This document shows positions 12,701 to 21,081 of a stretch of 64,000 bases of DNA, piece after piece. The first letter of the stretch is position 1. Every line of letters starts with the position of its first letter. Location: NCBI GenBank assembly GCA_032158295.1, contig CM063257.1:1984001-2048000 (forward strand), given 5' to 3'. Both the position numbers and the translations under genes were made by a program. Under the pieces are notes generated by a model that worked only from the letters and a program-made list of their open reading frames with translations, was not told the origin of the DNA and ran no database searches. Source of the DNA: Pycnopodia helianthoides (Eukaryota > Echinodermata > Asteroidea > Forcipulatida > Asteriidae).

Positions 12701-15700
12701 TCGGGCGGCACTCACAAACGGCTGAAAGAGAAGCACCGAAAGGAGGTTCGAACCCGTAACCCTCCCATTAGCCGTACTGGTGTTCAATGTGATATGGTGC
12801 AGATAGCTTGTACGTTCTGTGCGATGTGACCTGCATGCCTATTATTTCTACACAGTGTGAAAGTGTTACGGTTGCAAACACACTGATATGGGATTCGAAC
12901 CCGTAACCCTCACATTAGCTGTACTGGTGTTCAATGTGATATGGTGCAGATAGCTTGAACGTTCTGTGTGATGTGACTTGCATGCATATTATTTCTACAC
13001 AGTGTGAAAGTGTTACGGTTGCAAACACACTGATATGGGATTCGAACCCGTAACCCTCACATTAGCTGTACTGGTGTTCAATGTGATATGGTGCAGATAG
13101 CTTGAACGTTCTGTGCGATGTGACTTGCATGCATATTATTTCTACTCAGGGTTCTGCCCACAGTGGTCGGTGCCGGAAAACCCGCCGGGCACTCAGGATT
13201 CCCCAACCACCACTGGCAGAATTTTCTCTGTTTCCGACCACCACACATTTTCCAAATTTTTAAATTACACTTACAATTTCCTTTCAAAGGTTTTCAATGA
13301 AATGTAAAATGGGGTATTTACCAGTAAAAATGGTATCCGAAGCCATTAATTTTGAGTACTTCTTTTATTTGTGTCTATTTATATGATCTACCATGTAACT
13401 GATCCATCTCGCAATGGTTTCCAGGGAAACATTTTTCCACCACTAAAGAAATCCTGGGCAGAACCCTGTCTACTGAATGGAAAAGTGTTATGGTTGAAAA
13501 CACACCAATATGGATTGGAACCGTTCTGAATCTTGTGATGTGTGTCTAACTCTATGCAGTTTAGGGTGACAGTGTAAAAACATGATTCATTTTGAAATGG
13601 AACCGCGTCGAAACACTTGCATTTTCACACGCGCGTACTAAGCGACCTACAAGTGCCATACATGCGCTCAGAATTTTCAAACAAGCGTGCACGCAAAGTA
13701 GTCACGTTTAGGAGCCAATCAGCGTTGTTTTTCAGTACATCCCTACCAGGGGTTAGTGACGAGAGGTATCGATAAGGCGCGCTGCCCATGGTAGCGAGGC
13801 TGGGTTCAGCTTAAATTGTGTAACACAGTCATTAAAGCTTAACATGCCCAGTTTGTTCAATGGTTTGACCAATATCATTGGCTTGAAGCTGTGCGCGGCG
13901 TGTGCACGCGTTCAGGTTTCCATTGTTTGATTAGTGATTATGGCCAATGCAAGGGGTCTATTGGCTCCCAAAATGGCGCAACCAAGACTTGTCGTTGGTG
14001 ATAACATGAAGTGACTTTGGTCAGTACGATACATTTGCATGTTTTTCTATTTAGATATTTGAACAAACTTGATTTACTGTGGTTTTGTAAGGGAAAGTAC
14101 ATCATTGTGTTTCAGAAAAATAAATTCATTCCCCATCCTCTGGTTTTTTATTAAACACGCTGTTCAACCAGGGCCCAATTTCATAGAGCTGCTTAAGCAG
14201 ATAATATTGCTTAACAATTTTCTGCTAAGCAGAAATGAGCAGGATACCAGTCACAAATTGTACAGGCGAGATCGTATTTTGGCTGGTAACCTTATTCTGG
14301 TAAGCATAATTTGTTTTTGCTTAGCTAATTTTTGAGCTCTATGAAATTGGGCCCAGATTGAAATTAATAATTTTTGTCAATCCAATGGGCCAATTTCATA
14401 GAGCTGCCTAAGCACAAAATATAACTAATCACAAACCAATTTTTTCTTACCAGAATTTGGTTACCAGCCAAAATAAACATGTTGCATATACCATCTACGA
14501 CTGGGTGCCTGCTGGTTTTTGCCGGCATGATATTCTTCCTACTCTAGTCTGATTTCCGACTTTGTTGCCCTTGGAAAAATTGTGATTAAATTTCTTTAAA
14601 AAATCTGCACGATTTGCACATGTAGGTCAGCCCTTGTACTTGATAAAAAAGTCCCACTTCTTCCCACAAACGAAACATCACCCCTGTTTTTCTGCTTAGC
14701 AGAAATATTTGACGCTTCAGCAGCTTTGTGAAAGTGGACTTTGTACTTTGTCCCTAGAGTGTAATTCTGCATGGTATATATAGTAGCTGTGGGATGAAGT
14801 GATTCCAGTAGTATTATTGCATGCTTATTGTCAACTCTGTCAAATCAATGATTACATTCAGTTTGCATTGTCAGGTTTTTTTACGACAGGAATTTTTTTT
14901 TTTTCGGAATGTACTATCCCAGTCCACGCACGGAGCTCGTAGGGCAATAATAGTAATAATAATACAGGTTCTTATATAGCGCTTTTTGTATGAAGAAATA
15001 CCTCTAGTCTAACTGTCCTCTGAAAACCTCACGGCATACAGTAAACGTTTAAGACACCACCGTGGAATAAAGGATTTCCCCCTTCTTCCCTTTTATCCGA
15101 TCCCTTCCCCTTTTACCACTCCAATTCAACTACGTCTCGCATACACCTAGCCTCTCACTCTCCCCTTGCCTGCATGCCAATCATAATACACTGCAAAACT
15201 TGCTATTTTTTATTTTTTATTCCATTCATGCCGATTGTTTTCAATGTCTAGATCTTTTATAACTAGTCGGTACACTCATTCTATGCATACTATCGTTTAG
15301 TGAAATCCTTTATTCCACGGTGGTGTCTTAAATGTTTACTGTATGCCGTGAAGTATATGTAGGGCAGTTAGACGATAGGTCTTTTTTAATACAACAATAC
15401 ACATACGCCCTGAGTCTACCATGGAGTCTGTCAGACGGACTCCATGTGTAGAATCATTGTACTGCGTGTGCATGGACGGTTTGTGGATGGACTCTGTGTG
15501 CGTGGACAAACAAGATAGCCTTGCAATCAAGGCTAGGAGAAAGCCGGAAAACTGTTGATGGAAATGTTGATTTATCACACCACCGGCTCTTTTCAGAACC
15601 ACCACAACTCAAGAGAGGTGATTTCCACGGTGTTACCACAAACCTACCGAGAATACTGAACCCGTTCATCGGAAATACCAGTTAGAAATCATGAGCGATT

Positions 15701-18700
15701 ACAATTTTGAGAATGTTTTTCTATTTTTTTCCCATCATCGTCCAGCTCAAGGATGACAAGGACGTAGCGAAGAAGAACTACGAGGCCATGAATGTCCAGT
15801 TGAAGGATGAACTGCCCAAGCTTTGTGACATGGGACTTTCTCTCTTCAAGAGCTGCGTCGTGTCATTCATTGAAGCTGAGAGGGACCATATCAACTCCAC
15901 CCTGAAGAAACTCTATCCCCTTCTTGAGGTGAGACCAAGATATATCGTCGGCTAATAATGACAATAATAACTAGTTTTTAGTATAGCGCTTTGTCTACGG
16001 GCGTCTCAAAGCGCTTACAGGTATCATTCTTTATTTCCAGACTGGTTTTTGAAGTTTTGAATTGTGGACCCTATTATGTAACACGTTGTAAGGGTTTACA
16101 AGGCGCTTTGGCGCATTCAGCAGCCACTGCCAGAAACACCTTAGCGATAAGTGTAACTGGGTTCTTTTACATGCATTAAAACAACACACCATCCGAAGGC
16201 TCAGGACAATAAGTTTGTTAGTGCGGTTTGTATGGATTCCATAGAATTGGTTTTATGTACTTTGGAGCTCCTGATAAATGGAGTTTGTTGATCAAGATCT
16301 GTCTCCAAAGTAATTGTTTGACAGAAAGAAAATATAAATTTTCGAAGAAGAAATTTATTTGTGGATTTAGATTTTTGAGTGCATTTTTCTTTTATTGCCC
16401 CTTCCATCATTACGGATATGAAATAAACCTTATCGCTGTCACCTAGCTATGCGTGGATGAATTCAACGTTCGTGGGATAAAAAGGACAGTTTTTGCTGTT
16501 TTCTTAGCAAGTAGACACTGTATTCAGCTGAAACTTTCACATGTGACTTTTATTGTTTCTTTCTTTATAATTTGACTATAAATCAGTTTCACGTTGATAA
16601 AATCAATCTATGACACACTATCTTTAAGGTTCCAATAGACCCTTCCCATGAAATATGTAAATTTAATTACGCATGCGTACAGACACTGTTGGTTGGCAAA
16701 CGCCATAGAGTCGTGCACTAGGCAGACGCACAAACGCGTGTGCGTCACGCCACCATCAGTCCCATGCAAAAAGGCGCGATGTTCACTCATTTTTGCCAAC
16801 CAGTAGGGAGAGTCCGCACGCGCGATGTTCATGGGAAGGGTCTATTGTGTCTGCTGGAAGTTGGGTGTAGTACCTTGATGTTTTATGATTCCATAACCTT
16901 TCTTTCGCAGCTTTCAATCGTCAAGACCAACTCCACCATAGACATCATGAAGACGTTTGAGATCTCCATGATGGCCGCCATGGAGGAGCTTCATAAATTC
17001 CCTTTTGTTCCCAAGAGCCTGGATAAGAAAGGAGACAGGCGGTCAGTGTATGGCAGCAATGCTGAGCCTACCCCTCCACCTAGCGTACCTGTAAGTCACT
17101 AAACATCATATTTTATTTAGTTTAAAAATTTTGTATGCAAGCTCGCCCCAAACAAGGCTAAAAAGCCATTCTCGGTACTTGAGGCTACAGAAGAAAATAG
17201 TTAAGATGAAAATGTCTCAGGGGAGCTGAATGTAGGAATTGATATTCCTCTTAAAACAGTCTAGATTGTAGGATGGAGGAAACATGCACCAGGCAAGGAG
17301 TTCCAAAGAGATGCAGTATGTGCAATAAAGCTGTTGGAATGGCTCTTTGTTCTTCATCTCAGCAAAGCAAGAGTGTATCGGTGAGAAGAAGCAGAAAGCC
17401 AGTTTCACACTCAACTATCCTGATAGGAGGAACCAGGTCGGACAAACTGGTGGCACATTTACAATGAAAATATCTGTAGAAAAGACACGAGGCAGGCTAA
17501 CAGACCTTCGGTGGGAAAGAGGTTGTAATGATGATCCCACCCTACACCATATAAAATTACCAATACTTTTCTGCTCTGTAACTGATGAAGATAAATGACA
17601 GGCAGAAGCTCCGGCCCAAATGTGACAACAATACTCTAAACAGCCAAATAAAAATCAGGGCTCAAATTTGACACTGGACGCAGGCCGGAGGCCAGTGATT
17701 TTAGCATCAAGCAGTAAACTCATGTTCGGACAAGTCGACGGTCTTGTGTTTGTGTTCAAATGTTGACTTTCAGTCTGAATAATACAATTCTGTTGATTGT
17801 CAAAGACTACATACCATAATATACAAAGAGACAATCTTCTCTTAGTGCTCTTTCAAATTCAACTGTTCAAAATTAACTGTTTAGGCTTTTTTCTTCTCAC
17901 TTCAATTCTGGCTTGTACTCAAAATTCTGGTCCAGTAAATATTTTTAGTACAAGCCTGCGGTCTTGTGGGTTTTCCCCCCAAATTCTAGCCTGGTAGTCC
18001 ATGAGCCGCCACACTTGTAGAAAAACATTGTTGACAGTCAGCCATGCTTGCATTGACAAATGCAACGGCTGTTTGAGTATGCACATCTCAATTGTTCACT
18101 CTCCATGCAAATACATGGGTTAATATATGTTACTAACTAAACAGCCATTGGCTTAACAACAACGGTAGAGGCTCAGAGATTTAAGATTTTACGGTACAAA
18201 TCTTTCGATAACTTTCTAAGCTATCATAGTTTATGGTAAGTTTTTGATTATTCGCAACAGGAAAGTGTATTAGAATTTGTCCTCGAGTTGGTACCAATAC
18301 GGAGCGGCCAACTTTTCATGATTGCAGAAAGTTCCTGAAAATAACCAATCTTCATGTTCTAATGAACAATTTGACAATCTTCCTGATTATGAAACTTTTC
18401 CCTGTTATGTTGATTGTAGTTCTAATATCTCCCTGATTGTGTAAAAAAATCTTCCGATTGCAGATGCAAATGTTGGAGCTCTGCCATTGTGAAGATACAG
18501 GTTCTGAATACCTGAGTGATTTACTAGGATCCTTCCTCATCTAAAAAAAAAACTGTCACTGTTGACGAGTTTCGATCTTACTTTCCACAGAACCAGCAGC
18601 GTACAATCTGAAAGCAGAAAGTCAGCGTTAATTCTCGCTACCCTAGCAACCGAGTATTCTTGGTCTTGGTGGATTTCAAAGCGCAGCATCCGATGGACAT

Positions 18701-21081
18701 CTCGGTGAAGAAAGGGGAGCTCGTTGGAATCATCAAGGAACAAGACCCAACTGGTAGCGGCCAAAGGTGGTACATCGATAATGGAGGTAGGTTATTTGGT
18801 ATTGGGAAGGGTGAATTCAAATTTTGATCTGAACGGTGTTGTCAGATTGGGTGGTACATCGATAATGGAGGAAGGTTATTGGGATTGGGAAGGGTGAATT
18901 TAAATTTTGATCTGAACGATGTCTTGGCCAAGCTGTTCGGTGCACCGGACTAAAGTTCTGGTGTTGTCAGATTGGGTGGTACATCGATAATGGAGGAAGG
19001 TTATTGGGATTGGGAAGGGTGAATTCAAATTTTGATCTGAACGATGTCTTGGCCAAGCTGTTTGGTGCACCGGACTAAAGTTATGGTGTTGCAGATTTGG
19101 GGGTTCAAACCCCCGGTTGTGACACTTGTATCCTCGATTAAGACACTTTACCATGACTGCCTCATCCTTTCGACGGGACATTAAAGCCGTAGGTCCTGTA
19201 TGTTATGTAATGCAGGTAAAAGAGCCCGGTACACTTTTAGAGAAGGGGGTTTCCCCCCGTTGTGTCTGCCATTGTTGGCTGCAGATTGAGCCACATCAAC
19301 CTGTAACTTCTCACATGGTGCCATTTATTAATGGGTCTCATAATCAAAGCATAACTGTCTGTTTAAAATCTTGAATTTGAGCAAGAGTTTTCTTGATTTG
19401 GTTTGAGGCTTGGGCATCGAGGAAACATTAATGCCCGTTAGAAATATTTCCCTTGAGCAAGAACTTCTCTGTGACTTACTTGTGAAAAACTCAATACAAT
19501 AGGACAATTTATGTTGGTGTTTCTAAGCACAAGACGTTTCACCAGTATGTCGATGCAAAATATATTCGTAAAAATAATGAGTGAAGAAAAAAGTCTTGCT
19601 TGCAGAAATCGGTTACGAGCCAAAACACCATCGAGTCTAAATTGATGCAACTGGTTGTTAGACAATAAATTTGCTCACCAAAATTTGTTTGCTTATTAAG
19701 TAGTTGAATGAAATTGACTCCAACCCCAGAATTTTGCTTGACGCATTTAAGTGGGGGTACCACTCAGTACGTAACGTACAGGACACAAAACTTTGGCTGG
19801 TAAACTGTTTCACTAAGCATGACTTTCCCGTGCTAGGCAAACTTTTTATGTAGCAAGTGATTTTTCCCAATTCTAAGCATCTTTTTGGCAATCGTTTTCT
19901 CAGCTTCCCAGGGTTTTGTGCCGTCGTCTATTCTTGAGACGGGAAACGATGCTGCTACTGCTGTTCCTGACGATGAGGAGGATGAATGGAACAACTTCAC
20001 ACAGATGCAACAACAAGCTCAGGTAAAGAACACTGCCCCCTCCCCCCTTCTCCTTACAAAAAGACGACCCCCTCCCCCCAAACACACTTTGATGAAATTT
20101 AAAGGAACATTACAGAATTGGTTGTTGCTAACAAAACAGTTGCTGGCAGTGTAAGCACTTTATGTAATCCACCGTATACATAAACTGACAAACCTGTAGA
20201 AGTTTGAGATCGATCGGCCATCTGGGTCACAAGAAAATAGTGAAAAACGGATTACACATTTGCATGAAATCATATAGGTTCAACAAATGAATAAAACGCT
20301 CACTGAGCGATAAACTCCAATCGGAAAATTAGTTTATTCATTTCTCATCAAATATAGCATTTCAGACAGAAATATTTCAAGGGATGTTTTCTACTATCAT
20401 CATCATTAGACCGTGTAAGTTTTATGTAAATCTGTGATCAAAAGTATATTTTTACAAGTTTTGTTCTTACCAATTCTGTAATGTTCCTTTAACACAAAGC
20501 ACAATACCGCTTTAAATTCTTGTTTATCTCAGTGTACATTTCACTCTTGCCTGAAAACATGGCAATGAAGATTAGAAAACCTTCACCAAGTTGCAACAAA
20601 CTCTTGTAAGATCACACATACTTTTGCACACACCATTGTGGGGACTTCCTATTGTTGTTCTATTGTTCCCTTTTCTAAAGAATTCCCTTGTGGGGACCCA
20701 GTTTAGCAGAAATGTTTTGTTCTTAGCCACTTTTAGTGCTTAAGTATCAAGAGGACAGTTCAAGTTCTATCATCAGTGAGTGGGTACTGCAAACCAAAAT
20801 TAATTAAAATGTGCGTGTAATTATTCCTTTGAAAAAGCTTGACTGTATTCTAATACTTCCTTGTAGTCATTGAAATGTTTGTTGTTTTTGTCTGCCTACA
20901 GTATTACTACGCCGAGTGGGAGTTTGCTGCGACTGGGTTGAACGAGCTTTCCCTGGGAGAGAGGGAGGTGGTGCAACTCATCTCTGATAAGGACATCGAA
21001 GGCAACTCGGAGTGGTGGCTCGTCGACAAGAATGGTCAACGCGGTTACGTCCCCTCCATCTACCTGGCCAAAATTGACTAG
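733..21081 (+). CDS. DNMBP: DNMBP/ARHGEF37/38-type RhoGEF: DH-BAR-SH3-SH3 (3' part, 17 exons)
   Basis: Guanine-nucleotide exchange factor for Rho-family GTPases with a membrane-curving BAR domain; relatives link Cdc42 and dynamin at actin-rich membranes. Exons: 733-896, 1710-1778, 5261-5384, 5769-5860, 6664-6719, 7803-7896, 8451-8556, 9047-9177, 9731-9835, 10558-10689, 11328-11489, 12653-12745, 15746-15928, 16911-17090, 18618-18786, 19904-20022, 20902-21081. All junctions keep phase and have GT-AG ends, giving 718 residues. The DH domain (about residues 15-235) shows [13 protein letters not shown] and the signature [14 protein letters not shown]. The BAR domain (about 275-540) contains VISPLNGLL and LVQ-like [15 protein letters not shown]3-1 (about 575-640) has VLVDFKA...WYIDNG...[10 protein letters not shown]3-2 (660-718) has [19 protein letters not shown]. 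The exon-15 acceptor at 18617 was chosen because the SH3 frame hits a TGA just upstream of it. Vertebrate DNMBP has extra N-terminal SH3 domains, which would lie outside the window; ARHGEF37/38 lack them, so the exact orthologue is open. Exon 12 has a weak donor. Confidence 0.88.
1187..1535. repeat. minisatellite, about 88-bp unit, four copies
   Basis: Copies start near 1190, 1278, 1365 and 1453, each containing ACATTTCAAGGGGCACCAAG and then GGGGCATGGAGGC and TGCCTCCATTGCCGCCATG. It lies in the first in-window intron of the RhoGEF gene. Part of it stays open over 92 codons because the unit is close to a multiple of three; this is not taken as coding. Confidence 0.8.
2333..2685. mobile_element. 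MITE with about 100-bp terminal inverted repeats
   Basis: The left end AGCCATGTGCGAGTTAG...GAATAATGTCTGGTACAGTG is mirrored at the right by CATTGTACCAGACATTATTC...AACTCGTAAACGGCT. A second copy occurs at 46896-47252 with the same ends and the same internal CCTGAGGAATT block. Confidence 0.75.
4211..4572 (+). mobile_element. TTAA MITE, family 1
   Basis: Flanked by TTAA at 4207-4210 and 4573-4576. The terminal inverted repeat begins AGGAACATTACAGA and ends TCTGTAATGTTCCT. Full-length copies of the family (about 360-390 bp) carry the internal landmarks GAGATCGATCGGCCATCTGG and GCTCACTGAGCGATAAACTC. Eight members occur in this window, both orientations, mostly in introns. Confidence 0.85.
5607..5675 (+). 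other. possible cryptic or alternative 69-nt exon
   Basis: Lies in the intron between exons 3 and 4 of the RhoGEF gene. It has a pyrimidine tract (TTTCTTTCTGCC), an AG acceptor at 5605-5606 and a strong CAA|GTAAGT donor. Read alone in phase 0 it gives a helix-like [19 protein letters not shown]. The host intron is phase 1, however; inserted there the frame reads differently but stays open, and 69 nt keeps the downstream frame. Inclusion would disrupt a DH helix, so real use is doubtful. Confidence 0.25.
5892..6045. mobile_element. short palindromic MITE (GATGGATTGCA ends)
   Basis: The ends contain GATGGATTGCA...CACCATCTTTGATG and the mirror CATCAAAGATGGCGG. A related copy is at 40115-40280. 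It abuts the next MITE directly at 6046. Confidence 0.6.
6046..6203. mobile_element. 158-bp palindromic MITE (GGCCCTTTTCGAATTCACGG)
   Basis: Long imperfect inverted repeat: CCCTTTTCGAATTCACGGCT at the left against AGCCGTGGATTCGAAAAGGG at the right. A second copy with the same interior lies at 11072-11226. Confidence 0.75.
6245..6510 (+). mobile_element. tRNA-like SINE fragment
   Basis: Contains a B-box-like GTTCGAATCC near 6331, then GATTGCGTGGGTTTTCC and TTCCTCCCACATCTAAAACT. The latter blocks recur in opposite orientation at 22085-22265, 45640-45940 and 49790-50045, which defines a dispersed family. Confidence 0.5.
6875..7208 (+). mobile_element. TTAA MITE, family 2
   Basis: TTAA flanks at 6871-6874 and 7209-7212; the ends read AGGTATTGTACACTTTTGGT and ACCAATAGTGTACAGGGCCT. 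Internal landmarks are GTTTGAGCTCAATTGGTCAT and AGAAACGATAGCATTTTAGG. Related copies: 39218-39595, 43867-44211, 63639-63864, with a truncated one near 55262. Confidence 0.8.
8040..8410 (+). mobile_element. TTAA-type MITE, divergent family 2 relative
   Basis: Starts after TTAA (8036-8039) with AGGTATTATATACAAGATTG and ends CTATAATACCT followed by TTAG. Its interior (TTTGGGCTTAATGCG, GAGTCAGGAGAAAATAATG) matches the reverse of 42461-42836. Confidence 0.65.
8868..8945. repeat. 39-bp tandem duplication carrying two octamer motifs
   Basis: The unit TATAGAGGGCGCTCT...TTGGTGCATTCTCC occurs twice with one mismatch. Each copy includes ATGCAAAT (8885-8892 and 8924-8931), the POU/octamer consensus. It is intronic; a regulatory role is only conjecture. 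Confidence 0.7.
9860..10005. mobile_element. hairpin MITE fragment (GGGCCCAATTTCATAGAGCT family)
   Basis: Has the family interior GTACATGTGACATTGTATTTTG and the right end AGCAGCTCTATGAAATTGGG. The left terminus is missing. Confidence 0.55.
11072..11226. mobile_element. palindromic MITE, second copy of the 6046-6203 family
   Basis: Ends GGCCCTTTTCGAATTCACGG and GTGGATTCGAAAAGGGCC; the interior GGCTCAGGCTAGCTAGGC matches the first copy. It lies just upstream of the exon at 11328. Confidence 0.75.
11561..11952. mobile_element. MITE with AGGCCTAACAAAAAATTTGT / GACCGACC-type ends
   Basis: The left end has AGGCCTAAC...GGATTGCCCTTTC...GGTCGGTCGG; the right end mirrors it with CGGTCGGTCGGGAAAGGGCA and TAGGCCT. 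A related copy lies around 61850-62360. It is followed at about 11985-12062 by a GTAAAGCGC...AAGGCGCTGT block that resembles SINE 3' tails. Confidence 0.6.
12653..12745 (+). CDS. DNMBP: 31-codon charged exon inside the BAR domain (likely cassette)
   Basis: Phase-0 exon of exactly 93 nt, so it can be skipped without shifting frame. It encodes a very acidic then basic stretch starting [14 protein letters not shown] and ending in a lysine/arginine-rich KEKHRKE. It sits between the helix segment ending DKDRMKQ and the one starting [10 protein letters not shown], where a loop insertion could be tolerated. The acceptor (TTGCTATCAG) is ordinary. The donor reads GAG|GTTCGA, poor against the GTRAGT consensus, and lies at the edge of a 147-bp tandem repeat. 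Regulated or inefficient inclusion is inferred. Confidence 0.6.
12747..13146. repeat. 147-bp tandem repeat, 2.7 copies, abutting an exon
   Basis: Units begin with TTCGAACCCGTAACCCTC at 12747, 12894 and 13041, an exact 147-bp period. The unit includes GTACTGGTGTTCAATGTGAT and CAGTGTGAAAGTGTTACGG. The first unit starts inside the donor of the exon ending at 12745. The third is cut at 13146 by a DNA transposon. Confidence 0.85.
13147..13468. mobile_element. hAT-like MITE with 14-bp TIR and 6-bp target duplication
   Basis: The ends are CAGGGTTCTGCCCA and TGGGCAGAACCCTG, an exact 14-bp inverted repeat. It is flanked by the direct repeat TCTACT (13141-13146 and 13469-13474). A second copy at 57081-57406 has the same ends and its own 6-bp duplication. 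CAG...CTG ends are typical of hAT elements, most of which duplicate 8 bp, so the superfamily is uncertain. Confidence 0.88.
14171..14354. mobile_element. hairpin MITE (GGGCCCAATTTCATAGAGCT family)
   Basis: Full copy, about 184 bp, nearly self-complementary: GGGCCCAATTTCATAGAGCT at the left and AGCTCTATGAAATTGGGCCC at the right. Interior landmarks are AGCAGGATACCAGTCAC and GGCTGGTAACCTTATTCTGG. A second, partial copy follows in opposite orientation at about 14390-14550. Confidence 0.75.
15007..15373. mobile_element. MITE with about 75-bp terminal inverted repeats
   Basis: The left end runs GTCTAACTGTCC...ACGGCATACAGTAAACG...CACCACCGTGGAATAAAGGA. The right end is the mirror, TCCTTTATTCCACGGTGGTG...GTATGCCGT...CAGTTAGAC. 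No second copy was seen here. It lies in the intron before exon 15746. Confidence 0.75.
15940..16200 (-). mobile_element. SINE fragment (3' part), minus orientation
   Basis: AATAATGACAATAATAA followed by TATAGCGCTTTG and GGGTTCTTTTACATGCATTA is the reverse of the tail and body blocks in the full SINE at 48916-49326 (GTAAAAGAACCC, GGCGCTATATATA). Confidence 0.45.
16633..16847. mobile_element. MITE with CAATAGACCCTTCCCATGAA ends
   Basis: The 20-bp left end CAATAGACCCTTCCCATGAA is mirrored at 16829-16847 by TCATGGGAAGGGTCTATTG. The interior is CG-rich with ACGCGTG and CGCACGCGCG runs. It lies 63 bp upstream of the exon at 16911. Confidence 0.7.
17150..17355 (-). mobile_element. non-LTR retrotransposon 3' remnant
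   Basis: The minus strand encodes a reverse-transcriptase C-terminal signature, with one frame slip: [17 protein letters not shown] followed by [11 protein letters not shown]. The same tail occurs on the plus strand at 60395-60690. Nothing of the polymerase core is present. Confidence 0.65.
18766..19095 (+). repeat. exon-15 end duplicated twice into the following intron
   Basis: The end of the SH3-1 exon plus intron start (GGTGGTACATCGATAATGGAG, then TTGGGAAGGGTGAATT) recurs at about 18849 and 18974. At the original, GGAG is followed by GTAGGT, a usable donor. In both copies it reads GAAGGT, so the GT is lost. The second and third units also carry a SINE head (CTTGGCCAAGCTGTT), so the duplication came after SINE insertion. 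Confidence 0.8.
19044..19375 (+). mobile_element. leucine/serine-tRNA-type SINE
   Basis: The head GTCTTGGCCAAGCTGTTTGG and B box GGGTTCAAACCCCCGG are followed by the family body ACACTTGTATCCTCGATTAA, CATCCTTTCGACGGGAC and GGTAAAAGAGCCCGG. The same body is in the full copies at 41105-41464 and 48916-49326. Confidence 0.75.
20103..20488 (+). mobile_element. TTAA MITE, family 1
   Basis: Exact TTAA flanks at 20099-20102 and 20489-20492; ends AGGAACATTACAGAATTGGT and CCAATTCTGTAATGTTCCT. It sits in the last intron of the RhoGEF gene. Confidence 0.88.

Noticed and set aside
18590..18617. Acceptor TTTCCACAG at 18590 as the start of the first SH3 exon
   Set aside because: The pyrimidine tract is better there, but the SH3 frame would then meet a TGA at about 18609; the AG at 18616-18617 keeps phase with the previous exon.
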